The translations under genes were made by a program, and so were the position numbers. A stretch of 64,000 nt of DNA, from positions 4,149,021 to 4,213,020 of the forward strand of contig NZ_CP011930.1 in assembly GCF_001040945.1 (NCBI RefSeq), written 5' to 3'. The first letter of the stretch is position 1, and each line of letters begins with the position of its first letter. This DNA comes from Herbaspirillum seropedicae. GTDB lineage: Bacteria; Pseudomonadota; Gammaproteobacteria; Burkholderiales; Burkholderiaceae_D. This document shows, piece by piece, positions 44,340 to 53,113 of this stretch. The notes beneath the pieces were generated by a model. It had not been told where the DNA came from. It made no database searches and worked only from the letters and a program-made list of their open reading frames with translations.

Positions 44340-45500
44340 TTGAATCCCACCCTCCCCGCCACCTCCATCGAAACCGTCGAGGTCCTGCTGCTGGACGTTC
44401 CCACCATCCGCCCGCATCGTCTGTCGATGACCACCATGCATCGCCAGACCCTGGTGCTGGTGCGCATCACCGGCAACGATGGCGTGGCCGGCTGGGGCGA
44501 GGCCACCACCATCGGCGGCCTGGCCTATGGCGAAGAAAGCCCGGAAAGCATCAAGGTCAACATTGACACCTACATCACGCCCTTGCTGCTGGGTGCGGAT
44601 GCCAACCAGGTCGCCGCCCGCATGCACCACATCGATGAACACGTGCAAGGCAACCGCTTCGCCAAGTGCGCTATCGAGACTGCGCTCTCGGATGCGCTGG
44701 CGCGCCGCCTGGGCGTGCCCTTGTCCACGCTCTTCGGTGGGCGCGTGCGCGACAGCCTGCCCATCGCCTGGACCCTGGCCAGCGGCGACACCGCCCGCGA
44801 TATCGATGAAGCCGAGAAGATGCTGGCCCAGCGCCGTCACAATCTCTTCAAGCTCAAGATCGGCGCGCGCACGGTGCAGCAGGATTGCGCCCACGTGGCC
44901 GCCATCAAGCGCGCCCTGGGCGAGCGTGGCAGCGTGCGCGTGGATGTGAACCAGGCCTGGACCGAGACCGAGGCCATGCTGGGCATGCAATGGCTGGCCG
45001 ACGCCGGTGTGGACCTGGTGGAACAGCCCATCGCCGCCAGCAACCACGACGGCCTGCGCCGCCTGCGCCAGAAGAACCGCATCGCCATCATGGCCGATGA
45101 AAGCCTGCACGGCCCGCAAGACGCCTACCAGCTCGCGCGCGCGGGCGCCGCCGATGTCTTCGCCGTGAAGATCAACCAGTCCGGCGGACTGGCCGGTGCG
45201 CAGCAGGTGGCCGCCATCGCCAGCGCCGCCCAGGTCGAGCTGTATGGCGGCACCATGCTCGAAGGCGCCATCGGCACCATGGCGTCGGCCCAGCTGTTCG
45301 CCACCTTTGGCACGCTGGCCTGGGGCAGCGAACTGTTCGGCCCGCTGCTGCTGACCGAAGAAATCCTGGCCACGCCGCTGCGTTATCGTGACTTCGCCCT
45401 GGAACTGCCGACCGGTCCCGGCCTGGGCATTACCCTGGATGAGGATCGCGTCAACGCCCTGCGCCGCGACCGCAAGACCCCGCTGGTCTCGCTGGTCTGA
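44340..45500 (+). CDS. catB: Muconate cycloisomerase
   Basis: A 386-residue enolase-superfamily enzyme converting cis,cis-muconate to muconolactone. The N-terminus LLLDVPTIRPHRLSM matches CatB (VDLPTIRPHKL). Catalytic and Mg2+-binding residues lie in FKLKIGAR (KxK), RVDVNQAWT, VDLVEQPIA and IMADESLHGPQDA. SGDTARDI and GGTMLEGAIGTMAS are CatB signatures. No ATG fits: the in-frame ATG at 44232 lies inside the operator, so the TTG at 44340 is preferred and aligns with the CatB start, though its ribosome-binding site is weak. catA follows after 69 bases. Confidence 0.92.
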   Translation: MNPTLPATSIETVEVLLLDVPTIRPHRLSMTTMHRQTLVLVRITGNDGVAGWGEATTIGGLAYGEESPESIKVNIDTYITPLLLGADANQVAARMHHIDEHVQGNRFAKCAIETALSDALARRLGVPLSTLFGGRVRDSLPIAWTLASGDTARDIDEAEKMLAQRRHNLFKLKIGARTVQQDCAHVAAIKRALGERGSVRVDVNQAWTETEAMLGMQWLADAGVDLVEQPIAASNHDGLRRLRQKNRIAIMADESLHGPQDAYQLARAGAADVFAVKINQSGGLAGAQQVAAIASAAQVELYGGTMLEGAIGTMASAQLFATFGTLAWGSELFGPLLLTEEILATPLRYRDFALELPTGPGLGITLDEDRVNALRRDRKTPLVSLV

Positions 45501-45569
45501 AGGCGCAAGCCCGAGACCGGACGGACCGCCCCACCCCACACATATCCAACCAGAGACAGGAGAGACAAA

Positions 45570-46481
45570 GTGGACAAGAAAGCCATCGACGCCGTACTGC
45601 AAAAAATCGAAAGCACCGAACTCGCGGAGGGCAACCAGCGTGTCAAGACCGTCGTCAACCGCCTCGTGCGCGACATGTTTTATACGATTGAAGAACTGGA
45701 TGTGCAGCCGGAAGAATTTTGGGCTGCCGTGGATTATCTGACTTCGGCCGGCAAGTCCGGCGAGTTCGGCCTGATCGCCGCCGGCCTGGGTTTCGAGCAT
45801 TTCCTCGACCTGCGCATGGATGAAGCCGAAGCGCGCCGTGGCGTGCAGGGCGGCACCCCGCGCACCATCGAAGGACCGCTGTACGTCTCGGGCGCACCCG
45901 AGCAGAAGGGCTTTGCGCGCATGGACAAGGACCCCCAACCGGGCGACACCCTCTTCATGCAAGGCCAGGTCTTCGACGAGCACGGCAAGCCGCTGGCCAA
46001 TGCGCTGGTGGAAGTCTGGCACGCCAACCACCTGGGCCGTTATTCCTTCTTCGATCCGGACCAGAGCCCGTTCAACCTGCGCTGCTCCATCCGTACCGAC
46101 GAGCAAGGCCGCTATCGCTTCCGCAGCCGCGTGCCGGTCGGCTACAGCGTGCCGCCAGGTGGCGCGACCGATCGCCTGCTGACCAAGCTGGGCCGTCATG
46201 GCAGCCGTCCTGCGCACATCCACTTCTTCGTCACCGTGCCGGGCTATCGCAAGCTGACCACGCAGATCAATATTGCGGGCGATCCGTACCTGTGGGATGA
46301 CTTCGCCTTCGCCACCCGCGAGGGCCTGGTGCCGGAACTGAAGCACGTCACCGACCCAGCCGAGATCCGCAAGCATGAAGTCGATGCGCCCTTCTATGCC
46401 ATCGAGTTCAACTTCAACTTGCTGCCGGAACAGGCTGACCTGCCCAAGGCCGATATCAATCGGCCGCGGCTGGCGGCTTGA
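45570..46481 (+). CDS. catA: Catechol 1,2-dioxygenase
   Basis: A 303-residue intradiol dioxygenase cleaving catechol to cis,cis-muconate. An N-terminal helical dimerisation domain is followed by the Fe(III) site. Ligand regions are seen: ALVEVWHANHLGRYSFFD (Tyr), RYRFRSRVPVGYSVPPGG (Tyr), and SRPAHIHFFV (two His). The GTG start at 45570 has AGGAGA upstream. It is co-transcribed with catB. REP-type repeats begin 51 bases past its stop. Confidence 0.95.
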   Translation: MDKKAIDAVLQKIESTELAEGNQRVKTVVNRLVRDMFYTIEELDVQPEEFWAAVDYLTSAGKSGEFGLIAAGLGFEHFLDLRMDEAEARRGVQGGTPRTIEGPLYVSGAPEQKGFARMDKDPQPGDTLFMQGQVFDEHGKPLANALVEVWHANHLGRYSFFDPDQSPFNLRCSIRTDEQGRYRFRSRVPVGYSVPPGGATDRLLTKLGRHGSRPAHIHFFVTVPGYRKLTTQINIAGDPYLWDDFAFATREGLVPELKHVTDPAEIRKHEVDAPFYAIEFNFNLLPEQADLPKADINRPRLAA

Positions 46482-46531
46482 GACGGTCGGGCAGCGATCG
46501 GACCTTGATCTGATCTCATGCTGATCAGCAG

Positions 46532-47069
46532 GACTCCCGTTCGGACTGAGTAGGCCCACAGGGCCGGATCGAAGACGCGCATGCCTGTACCCTCCGCAAC
46601 ACCTTCGGAGCGCCTTCGATACGCGGCTGCGCCGCTACTCAGTCCGAACGGGAGGAGGTGAGGCAAGACTGAGCAAGAGCCTGCGGACCCAATGTACGCT
46701 ACTCCCGCCTATCGAATCTTCCTGACTCCCGTTCGGACTGAGTAGGCCCGCAGGGCCGTATCGAAGACGCACATGCCTGCACCCCCGCAACACCTTCGGA
46801 GCGCCTTCGATACGCGGCTGCGCCGCTACTCAGTCCGAACGGGAGGAGGTGAGGCAAGACTGAGCAAGAGCCTGCGGACCCAATGTACGCTACTCCGGCC
46901 TATCGAATCTCGACTCCCGTTCGGACTGAGTAGGCCCGCAGGGCCGTATCGAAGACGCACATGCCTGCACCCCCGCAACACCTTCGGAGCACCTTCGATA
47001 CGCGGCTGCGCCGCTACTCAGTCCGAACGGGAGGAGGTGAGGCAAGACTGAGCAAAGGCCCGCGGTCCA
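46532..47069. repeat. Tandem array of three ~190-bp units with inverted-repeat (REP-pair) cores
   Basis: Units start at 46532, 46724 and 46912 (periods 192 and 188 bases); the third is incomplete at its end. Each has an inverted-repeat core (46536-46652, 46728-46843, 46916-47031) made of CCCGTTCGGACTGAGTAG...CGAAG and CTTCGATACG...CTACTCAGTCCGAACGGG. The core arms contain their own side hairpins (GCCC...GGGC, CGGCtgcGCCG). A conserved tail (GGAGGTGAGGCAAGACTGAG...) ends with TATCGAATCT in the first two units. The array fills the 613-base space between convergent catA and the lysR gene. No protein gene is supported inside; short open frames there are by-products of the repeats. Confidence 0.9.
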
Positions 47070-47094
47070 AAGACCAGCGAGTACGCCATATCGA

Positions 47095-47997
47095 TCAGGT
47101 ATATTCCTGCGCATGCAAGCGCGCAATCGTCGCGGCCGTGGTGCGCAGTCTTTCCAGCAGCAACGACCGGTCATTGGCGCGGAAATTCATGATCACCGGC
47201 GAATGCACGCCCTTGTTGGACAACGGCCGGTACACCACATCCGAACGATGCAAACCCTGCACCGAACGCGGCACCAGGGTCACGCCCACACCGGCTGCCA
47301 CGAGACCAATGGCGGTCTGCATCTCGTTGGCTTCCTTGACGATGGACGGACGCAATGCACGACTGGAAAAGATGTCCAGCACCTGGTCCGCATAGCTGGG
47401 ACGCGGTCGCGCCGGGTAGAGGATGAAACGTTGCGCCGCCAGTTGCGCCAGCGTCACCTTGTTGCGCGCCAGCAGCGGATGCCCCAGCGGAAACACCGCC
47501 ACCAGCGGCTCTTCCACGATGGTCTCGCAGACGATGTCGGGATCGCTGATGGGCAAGCGCCCGAAGCCCACGTCGATGCGTCCGGACTTGAGCGCCTCGA
47601 CCTGTTCCATGGTCACGATTTCCGAAAAACCGATCTCGATCTCCGGCATCTCGGTGCGGAAACGCTTGATCATCTCCGGCAACAGACCATACAGGGCCGA
47701 AGGCACGAAGCCGATGTTGAACCAGTGCTGCCGCCCACGGGCGATCACGCGCGTGCCCTCCTCGATCTGTTCCAGCCGGGACAATACCTGCAAGGTCTGT
47801 TCATAGAAGAACTTGCCCGCCATGGTCAACGCAATCGGGCGCGAGGCGCGGTCGATCAGTTCTACCCCCAGCATCTCCTCGAGCTGGCGGATCTGCCGGC
47901 TCAGGGGTGGCTGGGCGATGTGCAGCAACTCGGCTGCGCGGCTGAAGCTGAGCGTGCTGGCGACGGCATTGAAATACTTGAGATGACGCAGTTCCAC
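47095..47997 (-). CDS. catR: LysR-family regulator, CatR/CatM/BenM-like
   Basis: A 300-residue activator. The N-terminal helix-turn-helix reads LRHLKYFNAVASTLSFSRAAELLHIAQPPLSRQIRQLEEMLG, typical of CatR/CatM/BenM, with the conserved RPIALTMAG. The C-terminal domain binds an inducer, cis,cis-muconate in known members (EIGFSEIVTMEQVEALKSGRIDVGFGR). The start is a GTG at 47997 with GGAGG four bases upstream; in-frame ATG starts further up lack support. It is convergent with catA, across the repeat array. A predicted target is the ATAC-N7-GTAT site at 44219. Confidence 0.88.
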   Translation of the reverse strand: MELRHLKYFNAVASTLSFSRAAELLHIAQPPLSRQIRQLEEMLGVELIDRASRPIALTMAGKFFYEQTLQVLSRLEQIEEGTRVIARGRQHWFNIGFVPSALYGLLPEMIKRFRTEMPEIEIGFSEIVTMEQVEALKSGRIDVGFGRLPISDPDIVCETIVEEPLVAVFPLGHPLLARNKVTLAQLAAQRFILYPARPRPSYADQVLDIFSSRALRPSIVKEANEMQTAIGLVAAGVGVTLVPRSVQGLHRSDVVYRPLSNKGVHSPVIMNFRANDRSLLLERLRTTAATIARLHAQEYT

Positions 47998-48158
47998 TAT
48001 ACCTCCGAGGCATACCATGATGCAGATTTGATATTGTACGTTCTTGCGCCAAGGGCATAGAATCCAAGGCCAGCGGGCCAGAGAGCCACGCGTCCAGAGC
48101 AACGAGGCCCGCGTCCACGGCAGCAGGGTCCGTCCAGAAGACCGTAGAGGAGACCGAC

Positions 48159-48245
48159 ATGCATCAACCCGCCCACGCAGGCGTCCTTTGGCCTGCCCAT
48201 CCCCGACGACGCCCGCACCCGGGCACGAAACTTGCAACTTCCTGA
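48159..48245 (+). CDS. Possible 28-residue leader peptide ORF upstream of araC-family gene
   Basis: In the 427-base space between the lysR and araC-family genes, an ATG at 48159 has GAGGAGA nine bases upstream and opens a 28-codon frame (MHQPAHAGVLWPAHPRRRPHPG...) that ends in TGA. The peptide is rich in Pro, His and Arg with one Trp. It could be a leader peptide in the regulator's transcript or be chance in GC-rich DNA. The rest of the space has no recognised site, apart from the small inverted repeat GTTAA-GAGG-TTAAC at 48411-48424, which encloses the araC Shine-Dalgarno sequence. Confidence 0.25.
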   Translation: MHQPAHAGVLWPAHPRRRPHPGTKLATS

Positions 48246-48424
48246 CAGTGAACGCCGTCGCCGCTGACTGAGGGAAAGCAGGCAGCGCGCACTGCGTTTG
48301 CACAGTCCATGAAGGTGCAGGGCATCGCGGCGCATGCGTCGCATGCCGGCAGCAGCACCCCTACCCGGTATCACCGCCCCTCCGCCGCCCGCACTGTGCG
48401 GACGGGCAGCGTTAAGAGGTTAAC

Positions 48425-49447
48425 ATGCTCAACACTGTCCACGCGCTCAGTCTGGAGCCCCTGTATCGTCGCCGCGTCTTCCAGTCCAGCCGCAAGGTCG
48501 ACTGTCACGCCCAGGTCGCCAATGAACTGTCCGAACATGACCTGTTCTGGAAGGGTGACGATGTCGATACGGTACTGTTCAAGGCTGCCATCCAGCAGTT
48601 GCAGATCTTCATGCTCAAGTATGGCGCCGAGGTGATCGTGCGCCCGCGCCTGTTCAATGGTTTCGCGCTGGTCCACATGACGCTCTCGGGCAGTGCCGAG
48701 ATCGAATCGGATGGCCGCAAAGTGTGCATCCCGCAAGGCCACACCGCGCTGATCGCACCAAAACGGAATCTGCGGCTGTGGTGGCAAGCCGGTTCCGAAC
48801 AATTGATCCTGAAGGTGCCGCTGGCGCTGTTCGAGGAATTGCGCGCGGCCGGCCAGAGCGCTCCGCTGGAGCTGCCGTCGGTATTGCTGTTGCCGCCGCA
48901 GGCCGCACCCTACTGGGACTTGCTGATCCAGTCGCTGCTGCGCGTGCTGGCCCTGCCGGAGCAAGGGCAAGGCCAAGGCCAGGGCGAATGGGTGCGCCAC
49001 TTCGAACGCAGCGCCGTACAGTTCCTGCTGTCGCAATTGACCAGCACGGTCGAGCCTGTGACCAGTCCGAGCGGCGCACAGCGCGGCGCCAGCCAATGCG
49101 CCGACAGTCTGGTGGGCGCGGGCAAGCTGCAACGCCTGGACATGCTGGAGCGCTACATCCGCAGCCGCCTGTGCGCACCGCTGGCGCTGGCCGACCTGGC
49201 TGGTGCGGCCGGCGTGAGCGTACGCACGCTCAATGCGCTGTGCCACCAGCAATACGGCGTGGCGCCGATGGACCTGCTGCGCAACATCCGCCTGGATGCC
49301 GTGCGCGAACGCCTGCTCACGCATCCCGGCGCCAACGTCACCGACACCGCCTTCGAGTTCGGCTTCGGGCATCTGGGCCGCTTCTCGGCCTACTATCGCG
49401 AGCGCTTCGGGGAATTGCCCAAGCAGACCCGCGGCATGCTGCGCTAA
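48425..49447 (+). CDS. AraC/XylS-family transcription regulator
   Basis: A 340-residue regulator. The N-terminal part resembles the AraC-binding-like domain found in FeaR and in anthranilate-type regulators: GFALVHMTLSGSAEI, HTALIAPKRNLRLWW. The C-terminal double helix-turn-helix has LALADLAGAAGVSVRTLNALCHQQYG and VTDTAFEFGFGHLGRFSAYYRERFGELPKQT. A run LPEQGQGQGQGEW is a low-complexity linker encoded by repeated CAAGGC-type units. Anthranilate dioxygenase operons of Burkholderia and Pseudomonas are controlled by AraC/XylS proteins (AndR, AntR), so this could control the minus-strand dioxygenase operon. AAGAGG precedes the ATG. Confidence 0.85.
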   Translation: MLNTVHALSLEPLYRRRVFQSSRKVDCHAQVANELSEHDLFWKGDDVDTVLFKAAIQQLQIFMLKYGAEVIVRPRLFNGFALVHMTLSGSAEIESDGRKVCIPQGHTALIAPKRNLRLWWQAGSEQLILKVPLALFEELRAAGQSAPLELPSVLLLPPQAAPYWDLLIQSLLRVLALPEQGQGQGQGEWVRHFERSAVQFLLSQLTSTVEPVTSPSGAQRGASQCADSLVGAGKLQRLDMLERYIRSRLCAPLALADLAGAAGVSVRTLNALCHQQYGVAPMDLLRNIRLDAVRERLLTHPGANVTDTAFEFGFGHLGRFSAYYRERFGELPKQTRGMLR

Positions 49448-49605
49448 GGCCCGCTGGCTGGCCTTGACAGTCCCGTCGGATCGTCGCGACGGGCACAGCG
49501 CATATACTTATGAGAAATTATTGCTTGGCGCTGGCTCCATGCTCGCGCTAGCTTCTCGGGTGCGCCTTGCCCTTCCCGCATTCCATCAACGATAAGAGAG
49601 ACGAC

Positions 49606-50895
49606 ATGCCAGACAACCCGCAATGGAAATTCGAAACCATCTCCGTGCATGGTGGTTATGATCCCGATCCGACCACCCGCGCCGTGGCCGTGCCGATCTA
49701 CCAGACCGTGGCCTTTGCCTTCGACGATACCCAGCATGGCGCCGACCTGTTCGACCTGAAGGTCCAGGGCAATATCTATTCGCGCATCATGAACCCCACC
49801 CAGGACGTGCTGGAAAAACGCCTGGCCGCCCTCGAAGGTGGTATCGGCGCGCTGGCGCTGGCGTCGGGCCAGGCGGCCGTGACCTACGCGATCCAGACCA
49901 TTGCCGAGGCCGGCGACAATATCGTCTCCGCCTCCACCCTCTATGGCGGCACCTACAACCTGTTCGCCCATACCCTGCCGCAATATGGCGTCCAGACCCG
50001 CTTTGCCGATCCGCGCCAGCCGGCTTCCTTCGAGCCACTGATCGATGACCGCACCAAGGCCATCTATATCGAATCCATCGGCAATCCGCTGGGCAATATC
50101 ACCGACATCGCCGCCGTGGCCGACATCGCGCATCGCCATGGCGTGCCCCTCATCGTCGATAACACGGTCGCCACGCCCTACCTGCTGCGTCCCTTCGAAC
50201 ATGGCGCCGACATCGTGGTGCATTCGCTGACCAAGTACCTGGGCGGCCATGGCACCACCCTGGGCGGGGCCATCGTGGATTCGGGCAAGTTCCCCTGGGC
50301 CAAGCACAAGCAACGCTTCAAGCGCCTCAACGAACCGGATGTCAGCTATCACGGCGTGGTCTATACCGAGGCGCTGGGCGAAGCGGCCTATATCGGCCGC
50401 GCACGCGTGGTGCCACTGCGCAACATGGGCGCGGCGCTCTCGCCCTTCAATGCCTTCCAGATCCTGCAAGGCATCGAGACCCTGGGCCTGCGCCTGGACC
50501 GCATCACCGCCAATACCCTGGCCGTGGCGCAGTACCTGAAGCGTCACCCGAAAGTACGCTGGGTCAACTATGCCGGCCTGGAAGACCATCCCGACCATGC
50601 GCTGGCGCAGACGTATTTCAAGGGCCGCGCTTCGGGCGTGCTGACCTTTGGCGTGGCCAATGGCCGCGAGGGCGGTGCGCGCTTCCAGGATGCGCTGCAA
50701 TTGTTCACGCGCCTGGTCAACATTGGCGACGCCAAGTCGCTGGCCACGCATCCGGCCTCCACCACCCACCGCCAGCTCTCGCCCACCGAACTGGAAAAGG
50801 CGGGCGTGACCGAGGATACGGTGCGTCTGTCCATCGGCATCGAGCATATCGATGACTTGCTGGCCGATCTGGAGCAGGCCTTGCAATCGGCCTGA
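49606..50895 (+). CDS. metY: O-acetylhomoserine aminocarboxypropyltransferase (sulfhydrylase)
   Basis: A 429-residue PLP enzyme of the Cys/Met metabolism family, making homocysteine from O-acetylhomoserine and sulfide. It starts [34 protein letters not shown] Lys is in [39 protein letters not shown] and [20 protein letters not shown] are family blocks. Length and the extended middle region favour MetY over MetZ/MetB. The ATG at 49606 has AAGAGAG upstream. A TATACT -10-like element lies at 49503. A strong terminator follows. Confidence 0.94.
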   Translation: MPDNPQWKFETISVHGGYDPDPTTRAVAVPIYQTVAFAFDDTQHGADLFDLKVQGNIYSRIMNPTQDVLEKRLAALEGGIGALALASGQAAVTYAIQTIAEAGDNIVSASTLYGGTYNLFAHTLPQYGVQTRFADPRQPASFEPLIDDRTKAIYIESIGNPLGNITDIAAVADIAHRHGVPLIVDNTVATPYLLRPFEHGADIVVHSLTKYLGGHGTTLGGAIVDSGKFPWAKHKQRFKRLNEPDVSYHGVVYTEALGEAAYIGRARVVPLRNMGAALSPFNAFQILQGIETLGLRLDRITANTLAVAQYLKRHPKVRWVNYAGLEDHPDHALAQTYFKGRASGVLTFGVANGREGGARFQDALQLFTRLVNIGDAKSLATHPASTTHRQLSPTELEKAGVTEDTVRLSIGIEHIDDLLADLEQALQSA

Positions 50896-50931
50896 GCTCT
50901 CCCGGCCCGAACCGGCCGTGCTGCATCAGGA

Positions 50932-50964
50932 CAATGGCTCCGCATGACGGAGCCATTGCCTTTT
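50932..50964 (+). terminator. Rho-independent terminator of metY
   Basis: CAATGGCTCCG-CATGA-CGGAGCCATTG is a perfect 11-bp stem followed by CCTTTTC. It is 37 bases past the metY stop and ends at the stop of the convergent DUF4105 gene. Confidence 0.9.
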
Positions 50965-52001
50965 CAGGGCTGCAGGGGGTCTTGGCCCAGCTCCAGCGGC
51001 GTGACGCCGGGGACGCCCTGGCGGATCAGGCGGCTGTAGTCGCCCTGCGCACTGCCCTCCAGGGCGCGCCCGGTAATGCGCCCGGCCTGGCGCAACTGCG
51101 CGAAGGAATAGCCCGGCGTGAGCACGCCATGGTCGAACACGTAATCGGCGAAGTAGCCCGACAGCAGCAGCCGGTAATCCAGCGGCAGCGCGGGCGAGAG
51201 ACGGCGCGCCAGTTCGAAGACGATGGTGGTGCAATTGCTGGTGAGGGTGTTGTAGAAGCGCGGATGCTGGCGTAACTGCGAGGCACGCTCCAGGTAGCCG
51301 AGGAAGACTTTACGTAACTGGTCGTGACGTAACTGCAGACGGTAGAGATAGACATCTTCGCCACGCGCATTGGTACGGGTGCGGATGATGTCGCGCTCAT
51401 CGGCGGCGACGATGACGGTTTCGAACTTGCGGAAGAATCCGCCCAGGGCCGAGAAGGCTTCACCGCGTTCACGACGGATTTCCAGCGAGAACACCAGCCG
51501 CCTGCCATCGGCAAACCCGAACGATACCAGCGTATGGGCAATGGCCGGCCCCATCCAGTAGGACAGCAGCAGGTCCGCCGAGACCAATTGAGCGAGATCG
51601 TACTGGCGCGATTCCCAGCTGATGTCGTAGTCGGTCTCGGTGCGCCAGTCGAAGTTGCGCACATTCTCCAGCCGCACGATATCGCCCTGCACCTGCGGCG
51701 CCAGCATGCGCGCCACATCGTCGGCCCATTCCCGCTCATGACTGGGGCGGATGCCGTGCCACCATACCGCCATTGCCAGGGTCGCCAGCGCAAAGGCCGG
51801 CAGCGCCCAGCGCCAGTGGCCAGGCGCACCCGCCAGCGCGGCATACGCCGACAGGGCCATGCAGCACCACAGGCCGCTGGCCAGCATACGCCCCCAGGCC
51901 GGTCCCGGCAGCTGGAACCACAGCGCCAAGCCGCCCCATAGGCCCAGCCCCAGCGTGAGCAGGCCCAGCACGATCAACAACGCTATCTGGAAAAAAGCCA
52001 T
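50964..52001 (-). CDS. DUF4105-domain membrane protein (Lnb-type N-terminal domain)
   Basis: A 345-residue protein with three N-terminal transmembrane segments and then a periplasmic domain. Conserved blocks are RLENVRNFDWRTETDYDISWESRQYDL, HTLVSFGFADGRRLVFSLEIRRERGE, RQHPRFYNTLTSNCTTIVFELAR (the Asn-Cys core) and LLLSGYFADYVFDHGVL. This pattern is that of DUF4105, a papain-like (NlpC/P60-related) fold; the Cys in TSNCTT may be catalytic. The ATG at 52001 with AAGAAG upstream was preferred to a GTG at 52007. The role may be in lipoprotein or envelope processing, but this is unproven. Confidence 0.85.
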   Translation of the reverse strand: MAFFQIALLIVLGLLTLGLGLWGGLALWFQLPGPAWGRMLASGLWCCMALSAYAALAGAPGHWRWALPAFALATLAMAVWWHGIRPSHEREWADDVARMLAPQVQGDIVRLENVRNFDWRTETDYDISWESRQYDLAQLVSADLLLSYWMGPAIAHTLVSFGFADGRRLVFSLEIRRERGEAFSALGGFFRKFETVIVAADERDIIRTRTNARGEDVYLYRLQLRHDQLRKVFLGYLERASQLRQHPRFYNTLTSNCTTIVFELARRLSPALPLDYRLLLSGYFADYVFDHGVLTPGYSFAQLRQAGRITGRALEGSAQGDYSRLIRQGVPGVTPLELGQDPLQP

Positions 52002-52048
52002 CGGCACATCTTCTTGTCGGAGTCATCAACAGTCCCGGCGCTGCCGGG

Positions 52049-52951
52049 TCAGCCCATTGTAGCGGCCTGCACCTGCACCGGCTTGCTGGCGCGCAGCGCG
52101 GCGATCATGTTACGCACCGCCGGGGCGCGTTCGAAGCGGCGATAGACCGCCGCCACCTCCGACACCACCGCGGCCCCGGCGAGCGCCCGGTAGCTGACGT
52201 TGGGCAGGTTCACCACCGTGGTCAGCACGCCCGGCACCACGGCCACGCCCGCTCCCACGGCTACCTCGGCCAGCACCGCCAGCAGCCCGCCGGGCCGGCT
52301 CACCCTGCGCGGGGCAAAGCCGCCGCGCCGCCACACTTCGCGACTGCCCAGTTCCTGCTCGGGGAGGATGAAGTCTTCACCGGCCAGGGCGCGCGAACGG
52401 ATCGCGCCCGGCTTGCTGGCCAGCGCGTGATCCGTGGGCAAGGCCAGGCAGAAGCGATCGCGCAGCAGCACATGCGATTGCAGCGTCTGCCCCAGCGGCA
52501 CGGGCAAGCGCACGAAGGCGATATCGAGCTTGCCCTCTTCCAGCGCCGCACCCAGCTGCAGCATCGGCCACTCGCGTGCATGCACCAGCACCTGCGGCCA
52601 ACGCTGGCGAAAGGCGCTGAGCTGCTGCTGCAGGATGCCGCCGAACACGGCTGAGCCGACATAGCCCACTTCCACCCGCCCCATCTCGCCGCGCCCGGCG
52701 CGACGACCGGCATCGATGGCCTGTTCGAAGCGCGCCAGCACGGCGCGCGCCTGGACCACGAAATCCTCGCCGGCCGAGGTCAGCGCGATGGCGCGCTTGC
52801 CGCGCACGAACAGTTGCGCCTGCAACTGCCGTTCCAGCTGCTGGATCTGTACGCTCAGGGTGGGCGGCGCGATGCCGAGGACCTCGGCGGCGCGGGCGAA
52901 ATGCAGTTCCTCGGCAACGGTGAGGAAATAACGCAGGTGTCGCAATTCCAT
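52049..52951 (-). CDS. LysR-family transcription regulator
   Basis: A 300-residue LysR protein: LRHLRYFLTVAEELHFARAAEVLGIAPPTLSVQIQQLERQLQ is the helix-turn-helix, and a type 2 periplasmic-binding-like effector domain follows. It is divergent from an MFS transporter gene, with 162 bases between the two starts that contain two perfect palindromes. Regulation of the transporter and of itself is the natural inference. The effector is unknown. Confidence 0.92.
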   Translation of the reverse strand: MELRHLRYFLTVAEELHFARAAEVLGIAPPTLSVQIQQLERQLQAQLFVRGKRAIALTSAGEDFVVQARAVLARFEQAIDAGRRAGRGEMGRVEVGYVGSAVFGGILQQQLSAFRQRWPQVLVHAREWPMLQLGAALEEGKLDIAFVRLPVPLGQTLQSHVLLRDRFCLALPTDHALASKPGAIRSRALAGEDFILPEQELGSREVWRRGGFAPRRVSRPGGLLAVLAEVAVGAGVAVVPGVLTTVVNLPNVSYRALAGAAVVSEVAAVYRRFERAPAVRNMIAALRASKPVQVQAATMG

Positions 52952-53001
52952 CGTATAGGGCTCCTTGGCGATGGCGGCAAAAGGGAATGGACTTGGAATG
53001 A

Positions 53002-53060
53002 CTTGATTAGCTTATACCTAATCAAGTGCTTGAAATCCATGATTGAAGCGAATCATGGAT
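53002..53060. promoter_or_regulatory. Two perfect inverted repeats in the lysR/MFS divergent promoter
   Basis: CTTGATTAG-N7-CTAATCAAG lies at 53002-53026 and contains the LysR T-N11-A core. ATCCATGATT-N6-AATCATGGAT lies at 53035-53060. Centres are about 33 bases apart, close to three helical turns. The region is AT-richer than its surroundings and sits between the LysR gene start (52951) and MFS start (53114). Confidence 0.68.
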
Positions 53061-53113
53061 CTTGTTTCAATGAAGGCCCGTTCCTCTTGCCCTTTAGCCT
53101 TTACCCTGCCGCC

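Noticed and set aside
46532-47069. CRISPR-like array
   Set aside because: Periods are about 190 bases and the units are near-identical throughout, with internal inverted arms and no unique spacers.
46773-47395. Open frames of 92-144 codons running through the repeat array
   Set aside because: They consist of the repeat arms translated in tandem and repeat the same peptide; they reflect the lack of stops in the repeat, not a gene.
49448-49605. SAM or SAH riboswitch ahead of metY
   Set aside because: No conserved riboswitch core was recognised in the leader; only a CCCGTCG...CGACGGG stem and a TATACT element were seen.
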